Shown here one piece after another: positions 54,122 to 64,000 of a stretch of 64,000 nt of DNA. The stretch is from Nocardia grenadensis NBRC 108939 (GTDB lineage: Bacteria > Actinomycetota > Actinomycetes > Mycobacteriales > Mycobacteriaceae). The position numbers and the translations under genes are program-made. Within the stretch, counting starts at the first letter, position 1; each line of letters starts with the position of its first letter. The DNA lies in assembly GCF_001613445.1 (NCBI RefSeq), contig NZ_BDCJ01000003.1, forward strand, positions 186,001 to 250,000, written 5' to 3'. The notes under the pieces were generated by a model. The model saw only the letters and a list, made by a program, of their open reading frames with translations, was not told where the DNA came from and did no database searches.

Positions 54122-54220
54122 ATGGGTTCAATGGATTTCAGCGCCCTCGGCGACTTCTTCGGCGCCTTCAGTGACATCTTCGGGGGCATCGGAACCCTGT
54201 CGAGCTTCTCCGCCGAGTAA
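54122..54220 (+). CDS. 32-residue acidic amphipathic peptide, unknown function
   Basis: Encodes MGSMDFSALGDFFGAFSDIF plus twelve further residues ending SSFSAE. It is rich in Phe, Gly and Ser with repeated (L/I/F)-G-D-(F/I) spacing, so a helix would have a hydrophobic face and an acidic face. No Lys, Arg, Cys or His is present. ATG 54122 follows ACAGGAG by 9 bases; a strong terminator follows, and a promoter lies upstream, so this is a complete transcription unit. The size, acidity and amphipathy recall the short PorA/PorH channel peptides of Corynebacterium and also phenol-soluble-modulin-like peptides. Neither match is more than a resemblance. Confidence 0.6.
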   Translation: MGSMDFSALGDFFGAFSDIFGGIGTLSSFSAE

Positions 54221-54865
54221 GTATGCGCTGCGCATGAGCAGGGGCACCTGTGACAACGGCCCGCCGGATCACGTCCGGCGGGCCATTGCCGTACTCCGGC
54301 ACACAATTCGTATGAGTTTCACACATACCTTCACTGTAATATCTGCCGTCACTATCGAAATAGTGCGGGAACCCTTTATCGAAGATTGTCGATACGGAAC
54401 CTCTAGAGTTATTTCGACTACCGGACAACGGGCTCGATCGTGCGCGGGTCGACGCCGGAGAACCCGTGTAGAGCGCCGCCCTGTCGGGCGATACAGAGAT
54501 CGCCGAAACAATCAGCGCCCGGCACCCCGGCTACGGCCCGTCCCGGCCTTCCGGACGCCGGCCGCGTCGTCGATGGAATCGCCGGCACACAATTCCGAAG
54601 CCCCGCCTTCGAAGTCCGCATGCGTGCGTGTTTCCGTCGAGACGCGGCCGCCAGGCCGGTCCGTCGCCACAGCACCGCCCGGTGAGGTACCGGGCATGAC
54701 TCCCGCCACTCCCGCTGAACGGCCCCTGCGGGCCGCCAGGCACCGCCCTGAACGGGCATTTTCCGAAAACAGGTATACCCGGGGCCGTTCGACCGGCGCG
54801 TATCCGCGCTCGATACCAGACCCTGGAAGCCGAACGAATCGGCAACCATCACATCGAAGGTAGCA
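54221..54865. other. Non-coding gap after the peptide gene
   Basis: After the terminator at 54258-54284 these 645 bases contain an AT-richer part (about 54295-54420) with no coding signal and a GC-rich part (54420-54850) whose open frames on both strands have no RBS-supported start and no recognisable product. A promoter for the DUF35 gene is expected near the right end. Confidence 0.5.
54258..54284 (+). terminator. Hairpin terminator of the peptide gene
   Basis: GGCCCGCCGGA at 54258-54268 and TCCGGCGGGCC at 54274-54284 form a perfect 11-base stem with loop TCACG. It lies 37 bases after the peptide stop codon. Confidence 0.82.
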
Positions 54866-55282
54866 ATGTACGAGTGGAAATCCGACAACGTCCCGAGCTG
54901 CGGCGATATGTACGCGGAATGCACCGAGGCCGCATTGATGATCCGTCGGTGCGGAAGCTGCAGCAGGCTGTTCGCCCCGCCGGTCATCCGGTGCTCGGCG
55001 TGCCGGTGCGACGATTACGAACGAGTTCCCTCGACCGGAAGCGGTTCCATCGTGTGCTGGCGCAAGGTCCCCAGTGCGCCGAACACCCACACCGAGGCGG
55101 CGGAGTCCGCCATAGCGATCGTAGAACTCGACGAGGGGCCGTGGGTCTACACCACGATCCACGGTGAACTGCCGCGGGCCGGGCGCCGGCCGGTCCGGGT
55201 GCGCTTCCAGGCGCCGCCGCGCGGGGATCGCTTCCCGGTGTTCGTGATCAGCAGCGGACAGCCCGCCCTCGCCCCGGAGTGA
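54866..55282 (+). CDS. DUF35-type zinc-ribbon and OB-fold protein
   Basis: A 138-residue protein with a rubredoxin-like zinc ribbon (CGSCSRLFAPPVIRCSACRC, about 29-48) followed by an OB fold (STGSGSIVCWRKVPSAP, then AIAIVELDEGPWVYTTIHGE). DUF35 proteins bind acyl-CoA or partner thiolases; here no thiolase is adjacent. ATG 54866 follows GAAGGTAGCA; ATG 54908, nearer the ribbon, is a possible alternative start. Substrate unknown. Confidence 0.82.
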   Translation: MYEWKSDNVPSCGDMYAECTEAALMIRRCGSCSRLFAPPVIRCSACRCDDYERVPSTGSGSIVCWRKVPSAPNTHTEAAESAIAIVELDEGPWVYTTIHGELPRAGRRPVRVRFQAPPRGDRFPVFVISSGQPALAPE

Positions 55283-55455
55283 CCGCCCCCGCCGTAACCC
55301 GCGTCACCAGGATGGTCGCCACGCACCGCGTCCTGCCATCACCTCCCGGGCGACATCTCGCCGCCGGAGTGCCCCGGCGATACAGTTGAGGTGGCGAGAG
55401 GGACGCATATGTTACCTGATGCCCACAGCCACACTCGGTGGATCGTATCCACCCC

Positions 55456-58400
55456 ATGAACGGCGGCGACACCGTACGCACACGCCGCGAGTCGGCGATG
55501 ACCGTAGCGACGGAGCTGGATGCTGCCGGATTCGAGGACGCCGCGGAAGTCGGTCGCGGCGGATTCGGCGTGGTCTACCGGTGTAAGCAGGAGCCGCTCG
55601 ACCGGACCGTCGCAGTGAAGCTGATGACCACGGAGGCCGACGAGGACAATCGGGCCCGATTCGCTCGGGAGCAGCGCGCGATGGGCCGGTTGACCGGGCA
55701 CCCCAATATCGTGACCGTGCTGGAGGAGGGCGTCACCGCCCGCGGACGGCCCTATCTGGTGACCCCGTTCTATCCACTGGGCTCCCTCGACACCTGGATT
55801 CGCGATCACGGGCCGCCGGCCGCCGAGGACGTCCTGCAGATCGGCGTGAAGATCGCCGGTGCGCTGGCGAGCGCCCACCGGCTCGGCGTCGTCCATCGGG
55901 ATGTGAAACCGGGCAATATCCTGCTCACCGATTACGGCGAGCCCGCACTGACCGATTTCGGTATCGCGCATATCGCGGGTGGTTTCCATACCGCCGCCGG
56001 CACCGTGACGGGGTCCCCGGCATTCACCGCGCCCGAGGTCCTCGAGGGCGAACCGCCCACCCCCGGCGCCGATGTGTACGGGCTGGGCGCCACCATGTTC
56101 TGCGCACTCACCGGGCACGCCGCGTTCGAGCGGCGCAGCGGCGAGAAGATGGTGACCCAGTTTCTGCGGATCACCACCCAGCCGCTACCGGACCTGAGGG
56201 AGCGCGGTGTGGCCACCGATATCAGCGACCTGGTGGAATCTGCGATGAACCGGGACAGCCGGAAACGTCCGTCTGCGGCGGCCCTGGGCGAGGCTATCCG
56301 GCGGGTGCAGGAGCGGCACGGATACCCGGTGGACGAGATGGCGGTGCAGGAGCGGCCCGCCCGCCGAGAACATGTGGACAAGCCCCGGGTGCGGGCACAA
56401 CATCAACGGATCGGCTCCGACCGCGGCGGGAACATCCCGCTGGAGCTGACCAGCCTTGTGAACCGGCGCAGCGAACTGGCGGAAGTGAAGAATCTGCTGG
56501 CGAACTCCCGGCTGGTGACCTTGTCCGGAACCGGCGGCGTCGGGAAAACGAGGCTGGCGCTGCGGGTCGCGTCCCAGGTGCGGCGAGACTTCCCCGGTGG
56601 GGTGTGGCTGGTCGACCTCACCGATATCTCCGACCGCACGATCCTGGTCGATGTGGTGTCCGCCGCGGTTGGGGTACGCGACGAACCGGGCCGGCCGCTG
56701 ATCGACGTGCTGGTCGAACACCTGTGCCCGCGCGAAACACTGCTGGTACTGGACAACTGTGAGCAGTTGGTGCAAGCGGTCGCGGAACTGGACGAGGTCC
56801 TGCTGAAGGGATGTTCGGGACTGCGGATCCTCGCTACCAGCCGCGAACCGTTGAACATTGCCGGCGAGTCGGTGCTGCGGGTGGCGCCACTCACGGTTCC
56901 CGACCCGAGTCGCGAGCCCACCCTGCTGGGGTTGCCCCGATTCGACGCGATCACCCTGTTCGCCGAACGGGCCGCCGCGGCGGTGCCGGGGTTCGAACTC
57001 GACGAGAGCAACAAGGGTGCCGTGGCACAGATCTGCGCCCGACTGGACGGATTACCACTGGCCATCGAATTGGCGGCCGCTCGGTTACGTACCATGTCAC
57101 CGCAGCAGATCCTGGAGCGGATCGATATCCGCAACCCGGTGCTCACCCGGGCCAGCCGCACCGCACCGACCCGACAGCAGACCCTGCGACTGTCCGTGGA
57201 CTCGAGTTACGACCTGTGCGCTCCGGCCGAGCAGCGATTGTGGAGCCAACTCTCGGTGTTCGCCGGAAGCTGCGAGCTGGACGCCGCCGAGGGCGTCTGC
57301 GATATCGACCCCGGGCCGGAGCGGGTGCTGGATGTGCTGTCGTCGCTGGTGGACAAATCCGTTCTTGTTCGCGAGGAGACCGACGGCGCCGTTCGTTTCC
57401 GGATGCTGCAGACCCTGCGTGTCTACGGTCGCGAAAAGCTGAGGGAATCCGGCCGGGCCGCAGAACTGCGGCGGCGCCACCGGGAGTGGTACGACCGGTG
57501 GTGCGCGCAGGCCGCGAGCGGCTGGATCAGCGCGGAACAACCCCGCTGGATCGCCCGGCTCATGCGCGAGCAACCCAATCTGCGGGAAGCACTCGAATAC
57601 TGCCTGTCAGAGGACTCCGCGGCCGCCGCGGATGCGGGTCTGCGAATCGCTGCCGAGCTTTTCGAGTTCTGGAACTTCCGCGGTCTCTACGGGGAAGGAC
57701 GATCATGGCTGCAGCGGGTACTCGCCCGCCCCGGGTGGCGCTCGGTGCCCGACCGGATCGGAGCATTGTGCGCGGCAGGAAAGTTGGCCACGCTGCAGGG
57801 TGAGTTCCCGGTGGCGGAGGAGGCGCTGGCGGAAGCGAAGGATCTCGCCGGACAGGAGCCCGAGCCGATATTCCGCGCTCAGATCGCTTATTTCGAAGGC
57901 CTTTTCGCTATGTCCCGTGGCGAGCCCCATGCCGCGCCCGCCTATTTCGAACGCACCGTGGAACTCACCGGTGCGGACCCGGCCGGTCAGCTCCGGATGA
58001 GTGCGCTCGCCCTGCTCGGCTGGGCGCACGAACTGAGCGGGGAGACCGCCCGGGCAAGCGAGTACTATCGGCAATTGCTCGAGATCACCGTGCCGCGCGG
58101 TGAGCTGATCCACCGCGCGGCGGCCCTGCGCGGCATCGGGATCGCGGCCTGGCGGGACGGCGACCACGAGCGTGCACAGCGCCTGATACGGGACGCGTTA
58201 CGGGCCAACAGCGGACTGCACAGCACAGTGATCAATATGTTCTGTCTCGAGGCGCTGGCCTGGGTTCTCGATATCCCCGCCGAGGCCGAACGTGCCGCGG
58301 TACTGATGGGCGCCGCACAAGGGTTGCGGCCGGCGGGCGCCCGGGTGACGACGGTCTTCCAGAATATGGCCGCCTTCCATGAGGAATGCGAGCACAACGC

Positions 58401-58722
58401 CCGGACAGCCCTCGGTGACCGGCGCTTCGACGCGGCCCACCAGCAGGGGCAGACCATGGGCATGGACGCCGCGGTGGCCTACGCGCTCGGCGAACCGGCC
58501 ACCGGCGCCGCCCACCCGGCGGACCACCCGGTAAATCTCACCCGACGCGAACGTCAGGTCGCCGAACTGGTCGCCCAGGGGCTCAGCAACAGGCAGATCG
58601 CGACCAAGCTGGTGATCTCGCAACGCACTGCCCAGGGCCATGTCGAGAACATCTTGACCAAGCTGGCGTTCACCTCACGCGCTCAGATAGCGGCCTGGGT
58701 CGTGGAGAACGCGAAGCATTGA
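55456..58722 (+). CDS. PknK-like Ser/Thr kinase fused to NB-ARC ATPase, TPR-like region and LuxR DNA-binding domain
   Basis: A 1,088-residue one-protein signalling regulator. Order: Ser/Thr kinase (about 15-290: VGRGGFGVVYR, AVKLM, HRDVKPGNILL near 146, DFGIAHIAGG, SPAFTAPEVLEG), linker, NB-ARC/AfsR-type ATPase (about 325-640: P-loop GTGGVGKTRLAL at about 357-368, LLVLDNCEQL, LATSREPL, GLPLAIELAA), helical repeat region (about 660-1010), and a C-terminal LuxR helix-turn-helix (LTRRERQVAELVAQGLSNRQ, about 1027-1085). The kinase half is close to my memory of mycobacterial PknK, but the ATPase here is NB-ARC rather than the MalT-like type. The start is uncertain: GTG 55438 and ATG 55498 are alternatives. 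Targets unknown. Confidence 0.9.
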   Translation: MNGGDTVRTRRESAMTVATELDAAGFEDAAEVGRGGFGVVYRCKQEPLDRTVAVKLMTTEADEDNRARFAREQRAMGRLTGHPNIVTVLEEGVTARGRPYLVTPFYPLGSLDTWIRDHGPPAAEDVLQIGVKIAGALASAHRLGVVHRDVKPGNILLTDYGEPALTDFGIAHIAGGFHTAAGTVTGSPAFTAPEVLEGEPPTPGADVYGLGATMFCALTGHAAFERRSGEKMVTQFLRITTQPLPDLRERGVATDISDLVESAMNRDSRKRPSAAALGEAIRRVQERHGYPVDEMAVQERPARREHVDKPRVRAQHQRIGSDRGGNIPLELTSLVNRRSELAEVKNLLANSRLVTLSGTGGVGKTRLALRVASQVRRDFPGGVWLVDLTDISDRTILVDVVSAAVGVRDEPGRPLIDVLVEHLCPRETLLVLDNCEQLVQAVAELDEVLLKGCSGLRILATSREPLNIAGESVLRVAPLTVPDPSREPTLLGLPRFDAITLFAERAAAAVPGFELDESNKGAVAQICARLDGLPLAIELAAARLRTMSPQQILERIDIRNPVLTRASRTAPTRQQTLRLSVDSSYDLCAPAEQRLWSQLSVFAGSCELDAAEGVCDIDPGPERVLDVLSSLVDKSVLVREETDGAVRFRMLQTLRVYGREKLRESGRAAELRRRHREWYDRWCAQAASGWISAEQPRWIARLMREQPNLREALEYCLSEDSAAAADAGLRIAAELFEFWNFRGLYGEGRSWLQRVLARPGWRSVPDRIGALCAAGKLATLQGEFPVAEEALAEAKDLAGQEPEPIFRAQIAYFEGLFAMSRGEPHAAPAYFERTVELTGADPAGQLRMSALALLGWAHELSGETARASEYYRQLLEITVPRGELIHRAAALRGIGIAAWRDGDHERAQRLIRDALRANSGLHSTVINMFCLEALAWVLDIPAEAERAAVLMGAAQGLRPAGARVTTVFQNMAAFHEECEHNARTALGDRRFDAAHQQGQTMGMDAAVAYALGEPATGAAHPADHPVNLTRRERQVAELVAQGLSNRQIATKLVISQRTAQGHVENILTKLAFTSRAQIAAWVVENAKH

Positions 58723-59102
58723 AACCGGTGCGCCGCAAGTATCGCGCCACGCATGGCCGATCCGACGGTCTCACCCGTCTTTCGAGCCACATCGGCCGGA
58801 CCTTCCTCCGATTACGGCCGACGAACCGGGGCATGTCTCGTCCCCGCACCGCACCTTCCGGGCACGGGGACGAGACGACATGGAAGAACAGGTGACCGGT
58901 GGCGAAGCCGCCCCGGTCGTGGCCGATGATGACCGCGTTCTCGTCGCCGCCCAGCACCTCGTACAGGGCGCGGGTGTCCTCGATCAGATCCGCGACGCGC
59001 ATGCGGCCCGGGGCGCAACCTGGGCGCCAGAAATCGCGGCCGCGCCACCCGAGACGAGTCCGGGCCGCACCTTAGGGGACGGCCCGGAACCCGCGGCAGG
59101 GA
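58723..59102. other. Gap between kinase regulator and katG, with a gene remnant
   Basis: 380 bases without an intact gene. The only recognisable content is the alpha/beta-hydrolase remnant on the minus strand at about 58890-59050, listed separately. Confidence 0.5.
58890..59050 (-). pseudogene. Alpha/beta-hydrolase remnant
   Basis: The minus strand encodes DLIEDTRALYEVLGGDENAV followed by IIGHDRGGFATGHLFFHVV. This is the nucleophile-elbow neighbourhood of epoxide-hydrolase-like alpha/beta hydrolases, whose usual form is GHDWGG. Matching sequence stops on both sides within about 50 codons, there is no plausible start or end, and katG lies directly upstream. It appears to be a leftover piece of a lost gene. 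Confidence 0.45.
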
Positions 59103-61801
<2,699 letters not shown>

Positions 61802-61802
61802 A

Positions 61803-61838
61803 GCCGAAAGTCTGGTCTCTTTTCTTGAATGAGTCAAG
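61803..61838 (-). promoter_or_regulatory. furA-katG promoter with probable FurA box
   Basis: On the minus strand the sequence runs GCTTGACTCATTCAAGAAAA, then GAGACCAGACTT. TTGACT is a good -35 and AGACTT an acceptable -10 placed so that transcription starts near GTG 61801. CTTGA-N5-TCAAG at 61824-61838 is an inverted repeat. The TTGACTnATTCnAGAAAA string closely resembles my memory of the mycobacterial FurA operator. Confidence 0.65.
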
Positions 61839-61919
61839 CATTCACCGTGCGTTCGACCAGCCGAGCCGGTCACAACCATTCATTCGTCATATCGGAGTCC
61901 TGTTCGTCACGCCGGCCGC

Positions 61920-62246
61920 TCAGTCGCAGAGCCGCACCGCTACGGCCTCCGCCCCGCCCGCGCGGGCGACCGTGGAGAACTCCACGCGCTGATCGGCGAA
62001 AAGAACCCGGTACCCGTCGGCGTCGATACTCCGGTACTCCACGAAGACCGGGGCGATATCGTCGTCGGGATCGATATAGCCGAATCCCTTCTGAGCGTCG
62101 TACCAGATCACCCGGCCGGACCGGGCCGAGGTCGGCGCGGCCGCCGTCCGGGCCAGCGAAGGATCGGGGTCGTTCCCCAGTCGCGGAGAGGCCGGCGCCG
62201 TCACCGGACACCCGCATTCGAAGTGCCCATGACCCGGTTCCACCAT
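61920..62246 (-). CDS. Cold-shock-domain protein with N-terminal extension
   Basis: The last 66 residues form a cold-shock domain: GRVIWYDAQKGFGYIDPDDD (RNP1 KGFGYI) and APVFVEYRSIDADGYRVL (RNP2-like VFVEY), ending in the AVAVRLCD strand. It should bind single-stranded nucleic acid. ATG 62246 gives 108 residues with a 42-residue hydrophilic extension that is unlike the 67-residue CspA type; GTG 62204 would shorten it. Neither start has a strong RBS. Confidence 0.75.
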   Translation of the reverse strand: MVEPGHGHFECGCPVTAPASPRLGNDPDPSLARTAAAPTSARSGRVIWYDAQKGFGYIDPDDDIAPVFVEYRSIDADGYRVLFADQRVEFSTVARAGGAEAVAVRLCD

Positions 62247-62555
62247 TCACTCAGCGGGCTGGGCTCCGGCCAGATCACCCGGGCCTCCGAGCGGGATTGC
62301 GTACGTTCTCGTGTCGATGCTGTCGATATCTCGTTGGTAACCATGGCCAGGTACATCTCCAAACTGGTGAATCGGGGGACAGAGGATGCTCGTCGTCGGC
62401 ACGGCACAGCCGCGGGCGGGACGGAGTGAGGCGGCGACCGGCGCGGTCCGCCCGGCTCCTCGTCGGGTAACCGCCGGCACGCCCGCCTCTATCGGTGGAA
62501 ATTAGAAAATCTTTGTCTTAAAACACAGATTTCTTATAGCACCGGCAATTATCTA
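62247..62555. other. Divergent gap before the MerR/HspR-like gene
   Basis: No coding frame is supported in about 309 bases. The right third is AT-rich and contains the promoter and operator of the MerR-type gene, listed separately. The left part should hold the promoter of the cold-shock-domain gene; none is clear. Confidence 0.5.
62508..62540 (+). promoter_or_regulatory. Promoter and imperfect palindromic operator of the MerR/HspR-like gene
   Basis: AATCTTTGT (62508-62516) and ACACAGATT (62523-62531) are nine-base arms with one mismatch around CTTAAA. TTGTCT (62513-62518) and TATAGC (62535-62540), 16 bases apart, form a plausible sigma-A promoter. The repeat covers the -35 and spacer, as expected for autoregulation by a MerR-type protein. 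Confidence 0.5.
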
Positions 62556-62609
62556 GTGCAAGTTGATAAGGTAGGAAACCTCGTGTACGACAATGAGGAA
62601 GAGGAGTAC

Positions 62610-62945
62610 ATGGATCACGAGCGCGACCCAGGGCAACACCTGCCCGATCCCGATCAGGCGGTATACGGGATCTCGGTCGCAGCGGGCCTCGCGGGCATCG
62701 GCGTACAAACGCTGCGGCTCTACGAACGCCACGGCCTGCTCACCCCCGCGCGCAGTGACGGCGGTACCCGCCGCTACAGCGGCAACGACCTCGCTCGCCT
62801 GCGCCGGATCACCGAACTCGCCGCCACCGGAGTGAACCTCACGGGTATCGGCCGGATCCTCGACCTCGAGGATGCCAATGCCGATCTGCACGCCGACAAC
62901 GACCGCTTGCGCCTGGACAACGACAATCTGCGCGGCACGCCGTAA
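62610..62945 (+). CDS. MerR-family regulator, HspR-like
   Basis: A regulator of about 111 residues with a MerR helix-turn-helix: YGISVAAGLAGIGVQTLRLY, ERHGLLTPARSDGGTRRYS, then NDLARLRRITELAATGVNLT and GIGRILDLED, resembling HspR. The C-terminal 20 residues are an acidic heptad-like coiled coil (NADLHADNDRLRLDNDNLR). No effector domain or cysteine is present. ATG 62610 (GAGGAAG 8 bases upstream) is chosen; GTG 62583 with AGGA is a good alternative. No dnaK or hsp20 partner is in view. Confidence 0.8.
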   Translation: MDHERDPGQHLPDPDQAVYGISVAAGLAGIGVQTLRLYERHGLLTPARSDGGTRRYSGNDLARLRRITELAATGVNLTGIGRILDLEDANADLHADNDRLRLDNDNLRGTP

Positions 62946-63136
62946 TCACACAGATCGCCCCGCAGACCGTCCGCGGCGTCGCGCGGCGCACGCTCCGGGT
63001 CCACGGGACGGTACCGGTGGAAACGCCGGCTGCCCGGACGAGGGGTGTCGAATGCATATGCGCCGTCTACCCCGGATCCTCCCGATCATGCACCTCGACG
63101 CGAAACGTACCGGCTGTTCGGTCCGCGATATGTCGT

Positions 63137-64000
63137 TCACCGTGCCGCTCGCGTCGGTGCGACCGCGGGGCCGCCGACCCCGCACTGCGGCAGGCAGTCC
63201 ACCCGGGATAACTCGGGTGCCCGCCGGGGCGGCCGCAACAGCACCCCGGCCAGCAGGGCGCCGGTGAGCAGCAGACCCGCGCAGATCCGCATGGCGACAC
63301 CGAAACCGGAGTCGAATGCCGCGGGGTCGTCCAGCGCGCCGGAGATCCCGGCCAGCCCCGGCAAGGCCGCCACCGCGAGCAGTTGCGCCGTCCGCGCGAC
63401 CGCGTTGTTCACCCCGGAGGCGATACCGGCCCCGCTCGCCGATACCGCACCGAGGACCGCGCCGGTGAGCGGGGCGACCAGCACCGACAGCCCGAGACCG
63501 AAGACCAGCACCCCGGGTAGGACATCCAGCGGATAGGAGGCGCCGGGACCTACCCGCTGCAGCAGGATCAGCCCGCCCGCGGCGAGTACCGGCCCGAATG
63601 TCATCGGCAGACGGGGCCCGTGCCGCTGGGCCCACCGCCCGGACGGCGCCGAGAGCGCCAGCATCAGCAGCGTCACCGGTAGCGTGGCCACCCCCGCGAG
63701 CAGCGGCGAATACCCCGCGACGACCTGCAACTCCAGCACCAGTAGGAAGAACACTCCGCCGAGCGCGGCGTACACCGCGAGGGTGACCAGATTTGCCACG
63801 GTGAAGACCCGCGAAGCGAACAGTGCCGGCGGTACCAGCGGGTGGTCACTGCGCATCTCGATGAGGACGAAGACCGCCAGCAGTACTCCGCCCGCCCCCA
63901 CCAGGACCGGTAGCCTGTCGATCAACCCCAGTGTCAGCGCGCCGAGCGCCGCGGCCACCACCAGTGCGCCGGGGAGATCGAGCCGGGCGGTCGCGTTCGG
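63137..64000 (-). CDS. MFS drug exporter of the DHA2/EmrB type (5' end outside window)
   Basis: The frame is open to the right edge, giving the C-terminal 287 residues. There are at least eight hydrophobic segments, with the DHA2 features LPLVPPALF-like HPLVPPALFASRVFTVANLV, GYSPLLAGVATLPVTLLML and SGAGIASGVNNAVARTAQLL. The tail ends in DCLPQCGVGGPAVAPTR, a common end of actinobacterial EmrB-like exporters. It probably exports a toxic compound using the proton gradient; the substrate is unknown. Confidence 0.88.
   Translation of the reverse strand, partial: PNATARLDLPGALVVAAALGALTLGLIDRLPVLVGAGGVLLAVFVLIEMRSDHPLVPPALFASRVFTVANLVTLAVYAALGGVFFLLVLELQVVAGYSPLLAGVATLPVTLLMLALSAPSGRWAQRHGPRLPMTFGPVLAAGGLILLQRVGPGASYPLDVLPGVLVFGLGLSVLVAPLTGAVLGAVSASGAGIASGVNNAVARTAQLLAVAALPGLAGISGALDDPAAFDSGFGVAMRICAGLLLTGALLAGVLLRPPRRAPELSRVDCLPQCGVGGPAVAPTRAAR

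Noticed and set aside
54350..54365. Small hairpin CACTAT-CGAA-ATAGTG in the AT-richer gap
   Set aside because: Six-base arms in AT-rich DNA arise easily by chance, and nothing nearby gives it a role.
54418..55162. Minus-strand frames over the gap and the DUF35 gene
   Set aside because: No RBS-supported start, no family features, and the plus strand encodes a clear zinc-ribbon/OB-fold protein in part of the same DNA.

Overview
The window is uniformly GC-rich and carries several genes whose closest remembered relatives are mycobacterial: an NmtR/CtpJ nickel-cobalt pair, a FurA-KatG pair, a PknK-like kinase and an actinobacterial group 1h [NiFe] hydrogenase. It is most likely chromosomal DNA of a mycolic-acid actinobacterium, with Nocardia the best guess. 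No tRNA, rRNA, insertion sequence, phage gene or CRISPR array was seen.

Layout. (1) 1-13717, minus: the N-terminal 4,572 residues of a non-ribosomal peptide synthetase (four complete C-A-T modules and the start of a fifth C domain; the 3' end lies off the left edge), with a divergent YczE-type membrane protein gene. (2) 14.9-16.5 kb: CsbD-like stress protein and a double-hotdog thioesterase. (3) 16.5-20.8 kb: metal efflux and sensing (CtpJ P-type ATPase, NmtR, a second ArsR-family sensor, and an MFS exporter with a His-rich tail). (4) 20.7-36.3 kb, minus: one long, tightly overlapping operon, hypA-hypB-hhyS-hhyL-accessory genes-protease-hypC-hypF-hypC-hypD-hypE-NiCoT permease-DUF6390. It encodes a high-affinity O2-tolerant hydrogenase, its maturation machinery and its own nickel importer. 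(5) 36.5-42.8 kb: a broken YciI-like gene and an 1,821-residue single-chain acyl-CoA carboxylase of eukaryote-like domain order. (6) 43-48 kb: SCO6745-family protein, FAD/Rieske oxidoreductase, helix-hairpin-helix DNA-repair-like protein, a zinc-ribbon peptide divergent from a CGNR regulator, and an O-methyltransferase. (7) 48.2-53.6 kb: a complete D-galactonate (DeLey-Doudoroff) operon, dgoK-dgoA-dgoD-transporter, plus a frameshifted small membrane protein, divergent from an IclR regulator. (8) 53.6-55.3 kb: an AT-richer island with a 32-residue peptide gene that has its own promoter, RBS and terminator, then a DUF35 protein. (9) 55.4-64 kb: a kinase/NB-ARC/LuxR fusion regulator, katG-furA, a cold-shock-domain protein, a MerR/HspR-like regulator and a truncated MFS drug exporter.

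How the parts work together. Regions 3 and 4 form a nickel economy: the NiCoT permease supplies Ni for the HypA/HypB/HypC-F pathway and the hydrogenase, while NmtR/CtpJ and the second ArsR/MFS pair probably vent excess metal. A perfect CRP/GlxR-type site lies in front of hhyS and suggests nutritional control. The least understood parts are the hydrogenase-operon proteins of unknown function and the 32-residue peptide gene.

Limits: all identifications are from reading motifs and remembered families, without database searches. Start codons were chosen by RBS, overlap and family length.
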